Counted from the stretch's first letter, positions 1-12,494 are shown. The stretch is 64,000 bases of DNA from Mytilisepta virgata (GCA_028015205.1 CM051517.1:59581455-59645454); one strand, 5' to 3'. The notes: generated from the sequence alone by a model not told the origin. Made by a program: numbers and translations.

Positions 1-1838
1 CGGTTTTTATCCTTATATACATATTTATTTATCGTAATAAGTTATACAAATGTAATTATGTTTTTCCAAGTGTTGCCATTGTACATTATACTTATATTCT
101 ACATCGTTTATTCGCAGATTGTCAGATTCTATGCTTTTTTCTGATAAGATTGATTAGACGGTCTGCAGTCAAAATTATCTGATTTTAAAAAAAATGTTAC
201 TTCCTGACCTCTTTCTTCATGAGGATAGAAGACGAAGCTTACTATGAGTATATTGCAACATATTAAAACGTCCTTGCTATGATATAATACTCAACAAAAG
301 AGATGACACACATCTTTTAAAATATAAAGATGTAATAGAAAAACAAAAAGTCGAAGCAACCACGCTACTACGAGACGAAAAACAACAAAAAAAAAAAAAA
401 AACAAAAACAAAAACAAAAACAAAATAAAAATCACATTAAAATACCATTAATAAGTTTTCCTATGATCACGCCTACATATATATGAAAATAGCAATTTAG
501 GTCAACGGCCAATGTCAGCTGCTGCAGGGACAATCCTAAAGGTACAAAACTGTATTCGACATAGACTTGTAAAGATTACTTCAGATCGGAAAACTACTTG
601 TAACAACCTTTACTACATTTTTTACCAAATGATTTTTATGCTTTGTTAAATGAGTTGAAATTTGAGGTAAAATGCGTTTTGGGTAATCAAAGTATTTGTA
701 AATGGCGATATTGCTGTCCTTGCATGTAATCAGTTGGGGGATGTAGGCAACTCGAAAGTAATAATAAATTCCAGACTAAAAAAATGGTTAATATAAGGAT
801 TAGCATGATAAATATATTATATTGTAAAACAAAAGCGTATGTCGGTTCTTTTCTTGACCAAAAAACAGTCTATTTTACATCACGGGAGTTTTATAAAGAG
901 TGATTTGGTTTCTTTTGCATAGGAATAACGTTTTTTGTGATATATACATTGTAATTACGACAACCTGCATGGTAGAAAGGCTTCTGAAATTTCTGTCTTT
1001 TACAAAGTTGTTGTTGGAGTCTACGGACATCCAAATACATTGTTACGAAACAATCCATACATAAGACTCGGAAATTATCTAATCGTATCAAAATAGAAAT
1101 TTATCAATGTTTAACGACCTTCTAATATTATTTTTTTTCTATCACAAAACCTTATAGGTTGCTATACGTATACTTCCTCGGGCTTTATGTCTGATTAGAA
1201 CTCGTCGCGGAAGTAATCCATGTAAATTATACTGGAAGAAAACAGATATGAAAGTCTTAGAACATTGATAAGTTCGATTCTCAGCATGTTCGAATAAAAA
1301 ATATTACCGTTGTTGTTAGACGACCAACGTCCGTTAAAACACCTGACATATTATATTTAACAGACTCTGGTTTCATGGAGTACTACATTGTAATGAGAAG
1401 ATCATTTTGTTTGTTTTGTTTTATCACAGGTTATGACTTTTTAATACAAAATACTATCAGACGTTATAAATTTGCGATATGGAGGAATTATCAAAAGATA
1501 GAAAATTAAGAATTATACGAATGAGTTTTTAAACGTATAACATTATGGCTATCAGTAGAGTAATAAACTACTGTAGCAGCTTTTGCCTCTCTCTCTCCAC
1601 AGTATTGAAGGCTTTATGCATGATAAGATGACAGAGTGCTGAACTCCTCTCAATTCTGAGCTAGCTTGCCATATTTTTCCTCGTTTTATGTACAAATATT
1701 TCATAACGGCATACATGATGCAATTAATAATTCATTAGAACAACATTTCTTTTCATAAAATATTTATGTACCTGTACGTGTATTTTGTTATCCTTATAGC
1801 AGATATACGATCAGGTGTCACAGTTGTTCCTGAGGTAC
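1..1838. other. AT-rich stretch without a gene
   Basis: The only structure I see is an A-rich low-complexity run at about 379-425 made of AAAAAC-like units. Short open frames, such as the minus-strand one at 891-1091, have no recognisable motif. Confidence 0.5.
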
Positions 1839-1839
1839 A

Positions 1840-1930
1840 TTTGTAATAATAAATTCTTTGATACCATTTTTGATGCATAAGATGTGCACATTTCGTGGAT
1901 TTACGACTCATTAGTTGTGCACAAGGCATG
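1840..1930 (+). repeat. fragment of a dispersed ~340-bp repeat family
   Basis: The segment reading TAATAAATTCTTTGATACC, then a GATGCATAAGATGTGCACA-like part and TTTACGACTCATTAG, recurs near 14.0, 19.3, 19.6, 36.4, 36.8 and 59.2 kb. Only the central, most conserved part is present here. No coding potential is visible. The family is familiar from mussel genomic DNA, but I cannot name its class. Confidence 0.7.
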
Positions 1931-2950
1931 CGATATAATACAGTATTCTCCCTTTATTCGTGAGAGTCAACGGGAGATAATTCCATTTACATAACTACAT
2001 GTATATCTTGATATCTTGAGCTTGGTTAAAGGAATAAAGCGATCAACTGTTTTTAATTGATGATCGACCACCTTGTTTTATATAAAAGGGTTTTAGTGGA
2101 TATGTGCACATATTTAAAGTTATACAAGTAGAGAATATAAAAAGAATGGACTAAATTTTTAGATTATAAACGTTTGTCAGGTTAAGCCGTATTGTCATTA
2201 ATCATGTTTCTGGTTAACTTTATGAACTTTAAAAATTTATTTCCATATAATGTAATATTCATTCTGCAAGCAGAATTAGGAAAAAGAACAATGTTATCGT
2301 ACAAAATATCTACAGCAATCCAAATATAGAATCAAAATAATTGCTAAAAAAGGATGTTTCACGTCAAAAACACTTATATGGAGCTTAATAAGCTTATGAT
2401 TAGCATTCATTGCTGTCAGGGCGCGAGACAAAATAGCAATCAGTTAAAAACGTTTGCCTTATCATACATTTTCAAGACGTTACATAAGTACAAATTTCAT
2501 ATTTGGATCATTTAATCCACTCTCTATCTATTTTGTAAATTAATGTCTGATGTTTAGAAGATCAGTTTATTGGCAATGAAAAATGTCATCTCTTATGATG
2601 GGAAAGTTTTATTATAGAAGGATTGGACGCACTTTATGGGTTGTGTTAGAAGTTTGTATAGTATGAAGATATTATTGGACCATAAGTTATGTATTAAATA
2701 ACTAAAGCATCAATAAATAAGAAAATTTTATGAAGCTTTAGACATTTGTTCAGACAAATTTATAAGATAAAACGTTTAACCCACGTATATCCATCAGAGC
2801 TGTTTTTTAACCGAAATGTTTCTTGGGGGAACTTTTTAGTTATATACATGTACTCGCAACCAGTCATAACCTCTCGTCCAAGTTAACTTGCAATGCAGTA
2901 AGTAGAACAGTTCTAGTTAACCTATAGCAGTCAGGAAGAAGAATAGCTCC
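1931..2950. other. AT-rich stretch, nothing recognised
   Basis: No motif, repeat or plausible exon was recognised here on either strand. Confidence 0.4.
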
Positions 2951-2952
2951 GG

Positions 2953-3107
2953 TCAAGAACAATTCTTGCCAGGAAGTAGAACAGTGCTTGTCAAGAATTA
3001 GAGCAGTCCTGGTCCACAACTGCATTTTAGAACAGCTCTATCAAGAATCAGAGCAGTCGTGGTCCACGACTGGTTTTTAGAACAGTTCTGCTCAAGAATT
3101 AGAGTAG
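2953..3107. repeat. ~50-bp minisatellite, about three copies
   Basis: CAAGAATTAGAGCAG-type units begin at about 2992, 3042 and 3093, giving a period of 50-51 bp, with a degenerate copy from about 2953. Each unit contains a GTCCACGACTGG-like part and TTTTAGAACAG. The AGAACAGTTCT parts are themselves near-palindromic. Confidence 0.7.
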
Positions 3108-6100
3108 AATCGGAGGGCGTAAAAGTTTCCAGATACGCCCTTTGAACATTTTATGCACGTTACATTCGTGATTATTTCCCTTTTTTCTTTTTTATTCTGC
3201 ACATTTGGAAGTTTGACCTTGGATGTTTTATTCGTTTTTTAAAGACGCATAAAAATTTCCCCATTCACGCATCATGAAAACAGCCCCCCCCCCCCCCCCC
3301 CCTAAATAAATATGCAAAATTTACAACTTGATCATCGGCTTTATTTAAGTGTGGTATTTTTATTTATAGTGATACAAAGCGATTTCTAAGTTAAATTGGT
3401 GAGAGTTTATGTCTGCACCTAACTTTTGTTGCAAACTCGTGACAAATTATTTATTAATCTGCAAAGGAACGTATTGGTTATTTTGCTTGTTTGTGGCTTT
3501 TTTTCAACCAAAAATAGATAAGGCTCTATATAACAAGATGTCTACAATCAACAGACATATAATTCCTTTATGTTCGTTGCCTCTTCAATTTGATAATACA
3601 TTTCAAGTAAATGAAAACTGTACTGCTGCTATCGAATTCCTCATATGCATCATTGTTTAACTCTTCCATGTAGTTTGCGATTTGAGCCAAATCATTGGAC
3701 ACGTTCGACCCGATTTCTTTCATAATTTAGCAGATTTAACGTATTTTTCACATAACAGTATTGTGAAGTATTACAATAATGCCCATTTTTTAAGAAAAAC
3801 ACGTGGTCTCTGTTGCATCTTTATTCCTGTTTCTTAGAAAACAAAAAATAGCTTCATTAAAACAATCTAAACATCGTCTTGAGAATCTGTAAATTTAGCA
3901 GCATTGTAGGTTGAATTCACATTTAATTATTATGTTCTTTTTTTTCAAAAAAAACCAGCATATTCCAAAAATTTGGTTCGTTAACAGACTAGTTGAAGAA
4001 AAATAAAAGTTATATTCAACAATAATAAATTCTGGAACACAGACAAAACGAAACCACAATAATAAAAAAAAAATAGTAACACGTGAACAGACCGGACGAC
4101 AAAACCATGGTGAACTCATACGGTCAGGAGGCTAAGCAGTTCCCGTCTTTATAAAGACAACCGTCGTGTTGCTCATTTCAAGTCTTTTACCAAGTCTTTT
4201 TCTGTAAACTACGACAAACCAAAGGTGTTATAAATATATGGTCTTCGTACAGTTTATTCATTATTTTTGCATTATAGAGCAGTTGTGAATCGAAGATATT
4301 TCAAAGGAATGGCCGTTTAATTTTGTAGATTACTAAATAATTAAATATCAAATTACCAGTACAAACAATTAGCTTCCTTCTTAGGAATATTTACATGAAA
4401 ATGTCATTTCAACGTAATAAAAAATCAACAAGCCATATTATTAAAATAAGCGGATATTGTAATTAGATATCAAAAATCAATATGACATACAATCCTTTAA
4501 CAGGCAGATACAAGTAGTAAAGGTTTCTGACAAGTAATTATAACATCTGTCATATTAAAAGAAGTACACGTATATATTTTTATCATACCTAAATGGAGAC
4601 TGTAATATTTTATCAAATCCTATAAAATGCAAACTATTGTCAAGTATGAGGCAGTGTATTGAATGGGTAAGACATCATACATAGTGCCATTGGTAATTAT
4701 CTGCTGTTCTAAACATGTCTTTGTCAATTTCATGGCATGTTTCTGTGAGGGTGGATGTTTCCTGCATGGCAACACCTGTTTTGAATAACTACAAGCGGCA
4801 GCATGCCAATTCACGCGCTGCACTACATGATTCATACGCTTCAAACGTGTATGTACGTACATTAAAAAAATGAAAATTGAAGATTGTCCTAAATGTTATT
4901 AAACAGTGTAAGAACACCGTTGTCAACTAAAAATTACAATGTGCATGAAGTTTGACCAGTTTAATTTTAAAGGCACCTGGAACAAGGATTTAGCTTATTT
5001 CGTCTTGCCATTTATGGTCTGCAACATATCCTATCCTCATGTAAACGTTGTTTCCTTCTCAAATGACACTTAGCCTAATATAAATGTTTAATAAAACCCT
5101 GTCCACATTGTATCCTATAAAGGAGGAGGTTTGAAAGTTTCTCATATCGCACCTCCTTTGGGTGTCCCATCCTTAATTTAAGTCGGAAGCCGTTTTCATG
5201 CGTAAAACCTTGAATTAATAAAATAACAACCGTTATTGTTAGTGTGGATTTTTTTCGAAGCGATCGCCTTCTCTTCACAACTTTGATCTGTGATGTTTGC
5301 TTGTTCGCAGCTCATCAGATTCAAAATCAAGCCGTAATAATAGCAAGATCGATAACGCTGATACATCGATTCTTACTGTGATTTATAAATTTTGTAAATT
5401 GTTGCCAACAAAATCCCAAAAATTAATTTTCATTGCAAATATTACTTTCGGAAGTAATTTTTCTTGTCATTATGACGGCCCCGTCCGTACTGATGGATTT
5501 TTATTTGTTTATATTCTTTTCCACATAAGATACCTTGTCTATTAACAGACAAAGAGTTGACAATTATTAACGAACCTTGAAAGTTTGTTTTTTTTCCGTC
5601 AAATTTTGATATGTGTTATAATTTCTCATGCCATACCAACATTTAGTAATTATTAAGAGCATAATGCATTTAAATAATGAGATTTCTGCCCGGCATGAAA
5701 CATTGTTGATGATGTTTGTGTTTAATCTTGCAAATCATGATTATTGACTAGTATTTGGTTCTTCATTTCATGCTGACATTAATTGCATTTGCCCCAGAAA
5801 AAACTTAAAAAAGTTATATGAATTGCTAATCGACTATAACATGTATAATGAATACTAAATTTTGCTAGAAATAGATACACCATACCGTAATGTACATGTT
5901 ACTAGATCACGGTACGAAGGGTACGATGTTATAGTATCCATTGATAATGACATATCCGACCCATTTGTTTATCTAACCTAACTTTTCATCCAACTTTTTT
6001 TACACCAAAAGAAGTTTCGTTTATCTCGACCGGAAAGAGACGTCATAGTCTGACGACGGGAAGGCCTGTATATCTGATTATTTTCCGTTTTCCCCCAAAA

Positions 6101-6220
6101 CACCCCAAAAGATATCTTCAAACTACACTGTGCGTTGATCATTTATTTTATAAAAACATATCTAGTGATTTTACTCGAAAGAAGAAGCGATAAGACAGTG
6201 AAAAAGGTTCTTAAGACCGA
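3108..6220. other. AT-rich stretch with a poly-C tract; no gene recognised
   Basis: A 19-base C run lies at 3284-3302. An imperfect hairpin (AAAGGAGG against ACCTCCTTT) lies near 5119-5160. Open frames of 82-83 codons at 3409-3660 and 5297-5545 have amino-acid content expected from AT-rich noise and match no family I know. Confidence 0.4.
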
Positions 6221-6224
6221 CATA

Positions 6225-6400
6225 CAAAGACAAACCCACGATAATGCAACATAACAAATACCACAAACTAACGAATTAAAAAAAAAAGAATTAGCACATG
6301 GAAACTAAAGCGCTAGCCATGAACTAATAAAAAAAAACAAAACAAAACAACTTGAATTGACAACATACAGATTTTCCGGAAGGGTAAGCTCACTCCACTA
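6225..6400 (-). repeat. possible degraded retroelement 3' region
   Basis: An A-rich segment ends in TTCCGGAAGGGTAAGC. That string resembles the conserved core of the mussel retroelement 3' region seen better at 40.73-40.94 kb. The match is short, so the call is tentative. Confidence 0.25.
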
Positions 6401-6569
6401 CAAGTTTAAGACATCCCTTCAGATTGTATCATAAGGTGCATCCGTCTTATTTGCATTGCTTTATTACGATATGCATGTTTATGTACTATTCTGTACCAGT
6501 AACTATACACGTCTGTTCTTTCTAATATATATGTATGTCGATATGCGATTTTCAGATTAAATAGAGAAT

Positions 6570-6697
6570 AATACATGGCAAAATCCGTATCACATGCTTT
6601 ATCATCCCGAGATTTCAATATCAGCCGGAGGGTCTCTGGCCCGAGGATGATATTCATCGAGGGGTGATACGGCATGTGATACGGATTTTGACATGTT
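6570..6697. mobile_element. foldback (palindromic) repeat, non-autonomous
   Basis: The outer arms CAAAATCCGTATCACATGC and GCATGTGATACGGATTTTG are inverted complements flanking a ~90-bp centre. The centre contains further inverted parts (ATCATCC against GGATGAT). There is no coding sequence. The structure is typical of foldback MITE-like repeats, and I recall similar sequences in mussel DNA. Confidence 0.75.
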
Positions 6698-8190
6698 TTA
6701 TAAGCGTTATCATATATTTAAACAGTGGTGAACAATTTTTAGTTTATCTTTCTTGTCACGTGACCAATATCATGTAAAGGGTATGATAAAGGGGCGACTA
6801 TATCGATATCATCACGGTAGAAAATACAGCTGACAATGTCCTTTCAGTATCGTACTTTATTTAGTACTAAGTAGATGATAAACCTGTTTATTACATTTCC
6901 GATGGATCGTAATATCGGTAATTCAGTGAACAGAAAAGTCATATTTCACTGTCAGAACTAAACTAATCATATACACAACATAATCCCTTGTATTTTCCCA
7001 AGAAAAGATCTGAATATATAAATGTACTAAACAGAATAACGAATTTTGAAATTCGAATACAAAACATCTAGAACTATCTAGTGACCACTCAATTTTGTAA
7101 TAGTCCACTCAAAATCATTCATGAATTAATGCATTGTTCGGTCACTCGTTCTGGTTTGAAGGTATACGAAATTCAACATTATTTGTGTATACTATAATTA
7201 ATTTGCAGCTTCACGTGTCAAGAGGATCATTTCTGAAATCGTTGGATTATTATTCTATATCACGACTTTTAAAATGGAGTATTTTGCCGAAATCTTCTAG
7301 TCTAATCTGCAAATATTACTGCTGTTGATTTTTTTCCAAGGACACTGTATTGTTCGTCTCGTGACACAACATATACTGTGGTGTGATATAGAGCTTTTGT
7401 CTTACGGGCTGATGGCATTGCAATCAATTTTTTGAACGAGCTAGCTGTGAACAGAACCATTAATTTTATTTCTGAATTTTGGATTCATTCCATAAATCTT
7501 CGCGATCTATTAAAATATCTAACAAATATCCGAGGTTTTAGGAATCTTAATTAACACGTAAAATCATTTATTTATTATAACAGTGAAGGAAAATGTTTTA
7601 AGTGTCGATGTTAGCTTTCTAAATGTTTTATTTTTGTTTTCTTTGCAATCTTTTAAGACCACATAATACTCATTACAATTGCACAATTTAGTAAATTTAC
7701 ACTTTAGAACTACAAACATGTATTATTATAAAATTAAATAAAATGAATGTTGTCCCTATCTGGACGGAATAGCCCGCTATGGTCATACATTTAATCAACA
7801 CTTTACAAAGGTGCCGAGTTTTTCGTATTACCAGTCCGTGAATTTGATAAAGCTTCCATTGGTAAGACATGAGGTAAATTTATATTGAGTAAAAGCTAAT
7901 AACAAGTACCTGACAAACCGAAGAAATGTTTTCTTGTTCTTTTTCACAATTTATATGATCTTACAATCAGAAGAATGGCATATTAGAAATGTTGTGTCAA
8001 TCATACATTGTAGTTAATAATGACGTACAAGTAACCACTACTTTTAGACCATACATGTACTGTCATATTCGGTATTTTAGTTTCAAGATGCATAAACGTC
8101 GAGAGAAAAAAGATTAAATAAGTAAAAAAAAGTATTAGAGTATTTGGGTGTACATGTATAACCAGGCATCAAATTGAAGATTGTGTCCTC
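6698..8190. other. AT-rich stretch, nothing recognised
   Basis: I see no repeat structure or credible exon here. Confidence 0.4.
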
Positions 8191-8228
8191 ATAAATAAAT
8201 AAATAAATAAATAAGTAAAATAAATAAT
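8191..8228. repeat. AAAT/AAATA microsatellite
   Basis: Roughly six tandem ATAA units, becoming imperfect at the right end. Confidence 0.85.
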
Positions 8229-8494
8229 CTTTGATTAAAGAGGATTGCCTCATTAGTTTGAAGGGTCCTCGAAATATGAAACATACAAACACTAACATGT
8301 AGACAAACGAAAATTATCATACAGTTAAATGGTAATTAATTCTAAGTACTTAAAAACAATTCAAAACGTTTCTGTTTAAAGCATAATAAGAGGTGTACCT
8401 TTCCAGCAAACAACCTGAATGTTGTTTCTTCAAGGTTATAAAAAACTTTTGTCTGGAAACTCATATACAAAATCAACAGTCGCGATAAATATAT

Positions 8495-8694
8495 GATATA
8501 CTTTAGTATTTGGAAAATGGCAACGTCTCTTTAACCATTCTGAGCGTAAAAATTGAAAATAAATTTGATATACTTTAGTCTTTGGAAAATGGGAACTTCT
8601 CCTTAAATATTCTGAGCGAAATCCGCAAATGTGGCGAACCCCCCCCCTTTTTTTTCTTTATGACAAACTTCATGTTGACAGAAAGTGAAGATAT
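8495..8694. repeat. repeat module A, copy 1 (with internal duplication)
   Basis: GATATACTTTAGT...TTGGAAAATGG...CATTCTGAGCG occurs twice, starting at 8495 and 8567 (period 72). It is followed by AATCCGCAAAT, a C/T-rich run and GACAGAAAGTGAAGATAT. The second unit and the downstream part recur at 11923-12096. The module is non-coding. Confidence 0.85.
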
Positions 8695-10022
8695 CTATAA
8701 TACTAAATTTACGAATTAGCCGAATAGGCTGCAAAACGCGTGGTTCAAAATAAACGATGTATGGTTCAGATTATGAAGGTTATTATCGGATTTGACAATC
8801 TGCATTTATAAATTTAAACTGCAGTTTTGTTTATGTGCAAATGGAATTTGTATCCACTTATCCGCTATGAATTCTCCCAACATATCCCTAAGAAGGTTCT
8901 CGAATGCATACTTTTAACACGTTGATTTAAATAAACAAGTATGCACATATTTTAAATGTAATATTATTTTTGTTTGAAATTACGGAAGAAAAATAAAACA
9001 AATTAAAAAAAATTCTCCTTCGAGTGGGATGTTTCCGCTTCATGTATTCAGGATTGTTTTTCTGCAATAACGCAATTTCTCCTAACTGTAAAGGTTATGA
9101 ACTTTGAAGATTATGAAGAAGTAAGGTAAAGTTCAGAGAAATTCCTAACTTAGTTGTTTTTTGGATTGCTCGGATGTTTACCTTGCACAAAGTGATAATA
9201 CCAACCATTATCTATTTTTACATTATTTGTCATGTGACCTGTCTAAATATATATATCTCTACCATACAATTCCCTAGATAAAAATATTTTTAACAAATGG
9301 TCATCTTTAGCATTAATGACGAAATTTATCTCGGACATCTTTATAAACGTGGACAGCACACGCAGCCACACACTAAAAATACTTTTATCGTCTGATTATT
9401 GGATATATTTGTGAAATTAATCCTCGCTTGCCCTGTCCATGACGACAATGAAACAATTGGAACAATTATTTTCCAAAAATATGCTCTACCTTACTCACGG
9501 CATCTTTTGAAAAATTCATCCGTCTCTAAGGAAATGTTTACATCTACAATTTCATTTTCATATTTATTCTGAAGGGAAAAGGTAATGCATTATGAAATGT
9601 GTATTTAATGAAAGCTTTTCATCAAGTTCCAGTTCAGAATTAATTGTAACAATAAAAATATTGACAATTTATATGGTTGTGTTTTCGTCATAGATTTTGA
9701 CTTTGAGGGAACCTTAAGGTTCATTTTGGTAATTCTAAGTGGCACACAGTCTACTTCATCAGTGGATACATCTTCGGTAGTAACGAACAGCCATATGACA
9801 ATTGGGTCACGTTGGCCTAAATTTCACGCTTCGTTGACTTTGGTGAAAGTTTGCATTAACATCCATTGCTGGAATACTACAGTATATATAGACATGAAAC
9901 TATCAGTTGATAGCACCTACTTGACAGGAAAGTTTATAGGTAGCCTGCCACAACATCCATACTGAGTTCCTGTTCCATGAATGACATGGCCGTAATAACT
10001 TTTTAAAGTCAATATGGCCACC
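8695..10022. other. no gene recognised
   Basis: A 79-codon frame at 9726-9965 lies in slightly GC-richer sequence, but its product resembles nothing I know in any frame. The rest is AT-rich and featureless. Confidence 0.35.
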
Positions 10023-10052
10023 AAAAAAAAAAAAAAAAAAAATACTTATTTT

Positions 10053-10068
10053 CCCGCGCTCGCGCGGG
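10053..10068. other. short GC-only hairpin
   Basis: CCCGCG and CGCGGG are perfect 6-bp arms around a CTCG loop. The hairpin follows a 20-base A run (10023-10042). Four CpG steps in 16 bases stand out in this AT-rich setting. Confidence 0.8.
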
Positions 10069-10082
10069 TTCAATGTCTAGTA

Positions 10083-10394
10083 ATAACATATACGTATAAC
10101 AACACGGTGATATGCCAAGCATACAAATGGTATTTACGATTTCATAAGACTTTGACCGTTAATTTCACACCCCAAAATGACAGTGACTAATCGGGTGTGG
10201 TACAATCAATAAATGGCAATAATACAATGTTTTTGGAGAGTACATTGCATATCTTTTTAACAAATCATGTCAAATTATTATTTTTCATGAAAATGTAATT
10301 GCATTTTCAGACTAAATTATATAATATCAAATAGAGTTTCAAGTAAAAAAAAATGATATAGGCAAAACGTTCTGTGTATATTTGTTATCCCCGC
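10083..10394. repeat. repeat module B, copy 1
   Basis: About 310 bp recurs at 12098-12408 with roughly 95% identity by eye. Shared landmarks are CCAAGCATACAAATGG, CACACCCCAAAATGACAG, TTTTTGGAGAGTACA and AAATAGAGTTTCAAG. No coding frame is shared by the two copies. Copy 1 runs directly into the CCCCGCAC hairpin element. Confidence 0.9.
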
Positions 10395-11265
10395 ACTTCA
10401 AATGAAGTTCGGGGATATTTGTAATCGTTCCGTCTGACCGTCCGTCCGTCCGTCCGTCTGTCCGTTTGTCAGTCCGGCCGTGCGTTAGATAGTATTGTCA
10501 CATACTGTATATAGATGTGCAATAAGGTTTTTGAATTTTGATTTACAAAAATTTGGGCCCACAGCGATCGAATTTCGAAAATTGGAATTTAAGCTTGTGA
10601 CCAAAACTCTTTATTCAATTTTCACGTCACGCATTTAATTTATATACAATATTCTCACATACTATATGTAAATGCGCAATAAGGTTTTAGAAATTTGATT
10701 TTCAAAAATTGGGGCCCACAGGGGTCAAATTTAGAAAAATGGAAATTTAAACTAAACTCCTTATTAATTTTTTCATTTTGTGCTTTTAATTTCTATACAC
10801 TTTTGTCACATATTGTATGTAGATGCGCAATAAGGTTTTAGAATTTAGATTTTGACAACTTGAGGCCCACAGGGGTTGTATTTCGGAAATAGTGAATTTT
10901 AGCTTGTGCCTTAAACTCCTCTCATTTTTCATTTAGATTTAGCAAATTTATTTGTATATAATATCATGCTTTATTTTCTGTAGATGTGCGAAAAAGTTTT
11001 TAATTTTAAAAATCTATTAAGGGTTCAAATTTTGGGACCGGAAAAGGTGAAATTGCTCATTTTGCCTGGTCTCTGGAAGTACTCATTCATTTTTTGTTTC
11101 AGTGTTTTCATTTGTTTATAATATTGTTCTTCACTATGTGTAGATGTGCAATAAGGTTTTCACTTTTGAAATTTTATTCAGGGTTCCAATTTTCAGACTG
11201 AAATTGTTAAATTGTTATTTTTTTACTGTTAATTGTTTTATGACTTGAGCAGTGCGGGGATGAAC
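10387..11265. mobile_element. non-coding element with CCCCGCAC hairpin, GTCC repeat and five ~157-bp tandem units
   Basis: The left end is a hairpin (CCCCGCACTTCA against TGAAGTTCGGGG, 10387-10416), followed by a GTCC tetranucleotide run (about 10434-10475). Five diverged units then follow, each marked by TAGATGTGCAATAAGG-like sequence at 10512, 10669, 10820, 10981 and 11141. The right end carries GCAGTGCGGGGAT. No protein is encoded. I recall similar GCGGGGA/GTCC-type repeats in bivalves; the class is unknown. Confidence 0.75.
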
Positions 11266-11292
11266 ATCGTTTCTGATGGCACCAATTTCTAG

Positions 11293-11375
11293 TTGTGCTT
11301 GTGGTTGTTCAATTGTCTTCCCGGATTTGTCTGTCTAATTGATTGCGTATTTTGGTTTGCTCCTTAGGTATACAT
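11293..11375 (+). repeat. fragment of a retroelement 3' region
   Basis: TTGTGCTTGTGGTTGTTCA through GTTTGCTCCTTAGGTATA matches 13727-13812 with few differences. The longer copy there lies just downstream of a reverse-transcriptase tail. Confidence 0.7.
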
Positions 11376-11837
11376 TGTATATGACCTCTTTACAGGAGTG
11401 TTTGTATCTGTTGTAACCAGATCCCGTGCAGTAAATTTTAACATTAGAATATTGATTGCGAACTATGATGTAGCTGAACTAATATATTTTAGCTAGATTT
11501 ACATGTACACACGGCTTGTACGTACAAATTGAAAATAAATAATAGGATTTGGAGTGATGAGCAAAAAAAAAAAACTTTTAAAAACACAAGAAAATAGATA
11601 AACCAGAACCAGGCAAAAACAATTTTAAAAACAATTGAACAAAATATGTTTAAAAAGTTACGGAACGATATAATTGTAATTCAGATTAGATTTACATGTA
11701 CTGGTATTCAGAATATTTACGTTGTTTATCAATAATACGCTCTGTAAACAGCTAAACATTGCGCTCAAAATATTCTTTGATACTTCACGGTGCTCGCTGA
11801 TTAAAAGTCAGGTTATATAGCTATAGAATCTCGATAA

Positions 11838-11922
11838 AAGTTCAACGTATCGTACAAATTTAATTTGTTTTAATCTAACTACAATGTCATTAAAACAGAT
11901 TAAATGGGTTCTATAATATCCT
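11838..11922. repeat. repeat module C, copy 1
   Basis: AAGTTCAACGTATCGTAC through TTCTATAATATCCTG recurs at 12411-12494 with two or three differences. Confidence 0.9.
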
Positions 11923-12096
11923 GCAACCTCTCTGTAACCATTCTGAGCGTAAAAATTGAAAGTAAATATGATATACTTTAGTCTTTGGAAAATGGGAACC
12001 TCTCCTTAAACATTCTGAGCGAAATCCGCAAATATGGCGATTTTCACCCCCCTTTTCCATTATGAAAAACGCCATGGTGACAGAAAGTGAAGATAT
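11923..12096. repeat. repeat module A, copy 2
   Basis: Matches the module at 8537-8694, including TGAGCGTAAAAATTGAA, CTTTGGAAAATGGGAAC and GACAGAAAGTGAAGATAT. It joins module C on its left and module B on its right. Confidence 0.9.
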
Positions 12097-12097
12097 A

Positions 12098-12408
12098 ATA
12101 ACGTGTATGTATAACAAAACGGTGATATTCCAAGCATACAAATGGTATTTACGATTTCATAAGACTTTGACCGTTAATTTCACACCCCAAAATGACAGTG
12201 ACTAATCGGGTAATGTACAATCAATAAATGACAATAATACAATGTTTTTGGAGAGTACACTGCATATCTTTTTAACAAATTATGTCAAATTATTATTTTT
12301 TATGAAAATGTAATTGCATTTTCAGACTAAATGATATAATATCAAATAGAGTTTCAAGTAAAAAATTGATATAGGCAAAAAGTTCAGTGTGTATTTGTTG
12401 TCCCCCGC
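12098..12408. repeat. repeat module B, copy 2
   Basis: Near-identical to 10083-10394, but it ends at GTCCCCCGCG and passes straight into module C copy 2. It lacks the ~880-bp hairpin and tandem element found after copy 1. Confidence 0.9.
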
Positions 12409-12410
12409 GA

Positions 12411-12494
12411 AGTTCAACGTATCGTACAAATTTAATTTGTTTTAATATAACTACAATGTCATTAAGACAGATTAAATGGGTTCTATAATATCCT
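12411..12494. repeat. repeat module C, copy 2
   Basis: Second copy of 11838-11922. The order C-A-B-C makes a 573-bp tandem arrangement. Confidence 0.9.

Noticed and set aside
1270..1290. GTTCGATTC as a tRNA B box
   Set aside because: No A box or cloverleaf can be found upstream.
9726..9965. 79-codon frame in GC-richer DNA; an alternative frame briefly suggested a membrane transporter segment
   Set aside because: The resemblance (GYIFGSNEQPYDNW) was too short and lacked any family signature.
10434..10475. GTCC repeat as a CRISPR-like array
   Set aside because: It is a simple tetranucleotide run without spacers.
11911..12141. 76-codon minus frame with repeated SEWLRRG-like words
   Set aside because: It lies across repeat modules A and B, and the frame is not kept in the other copy of module A.
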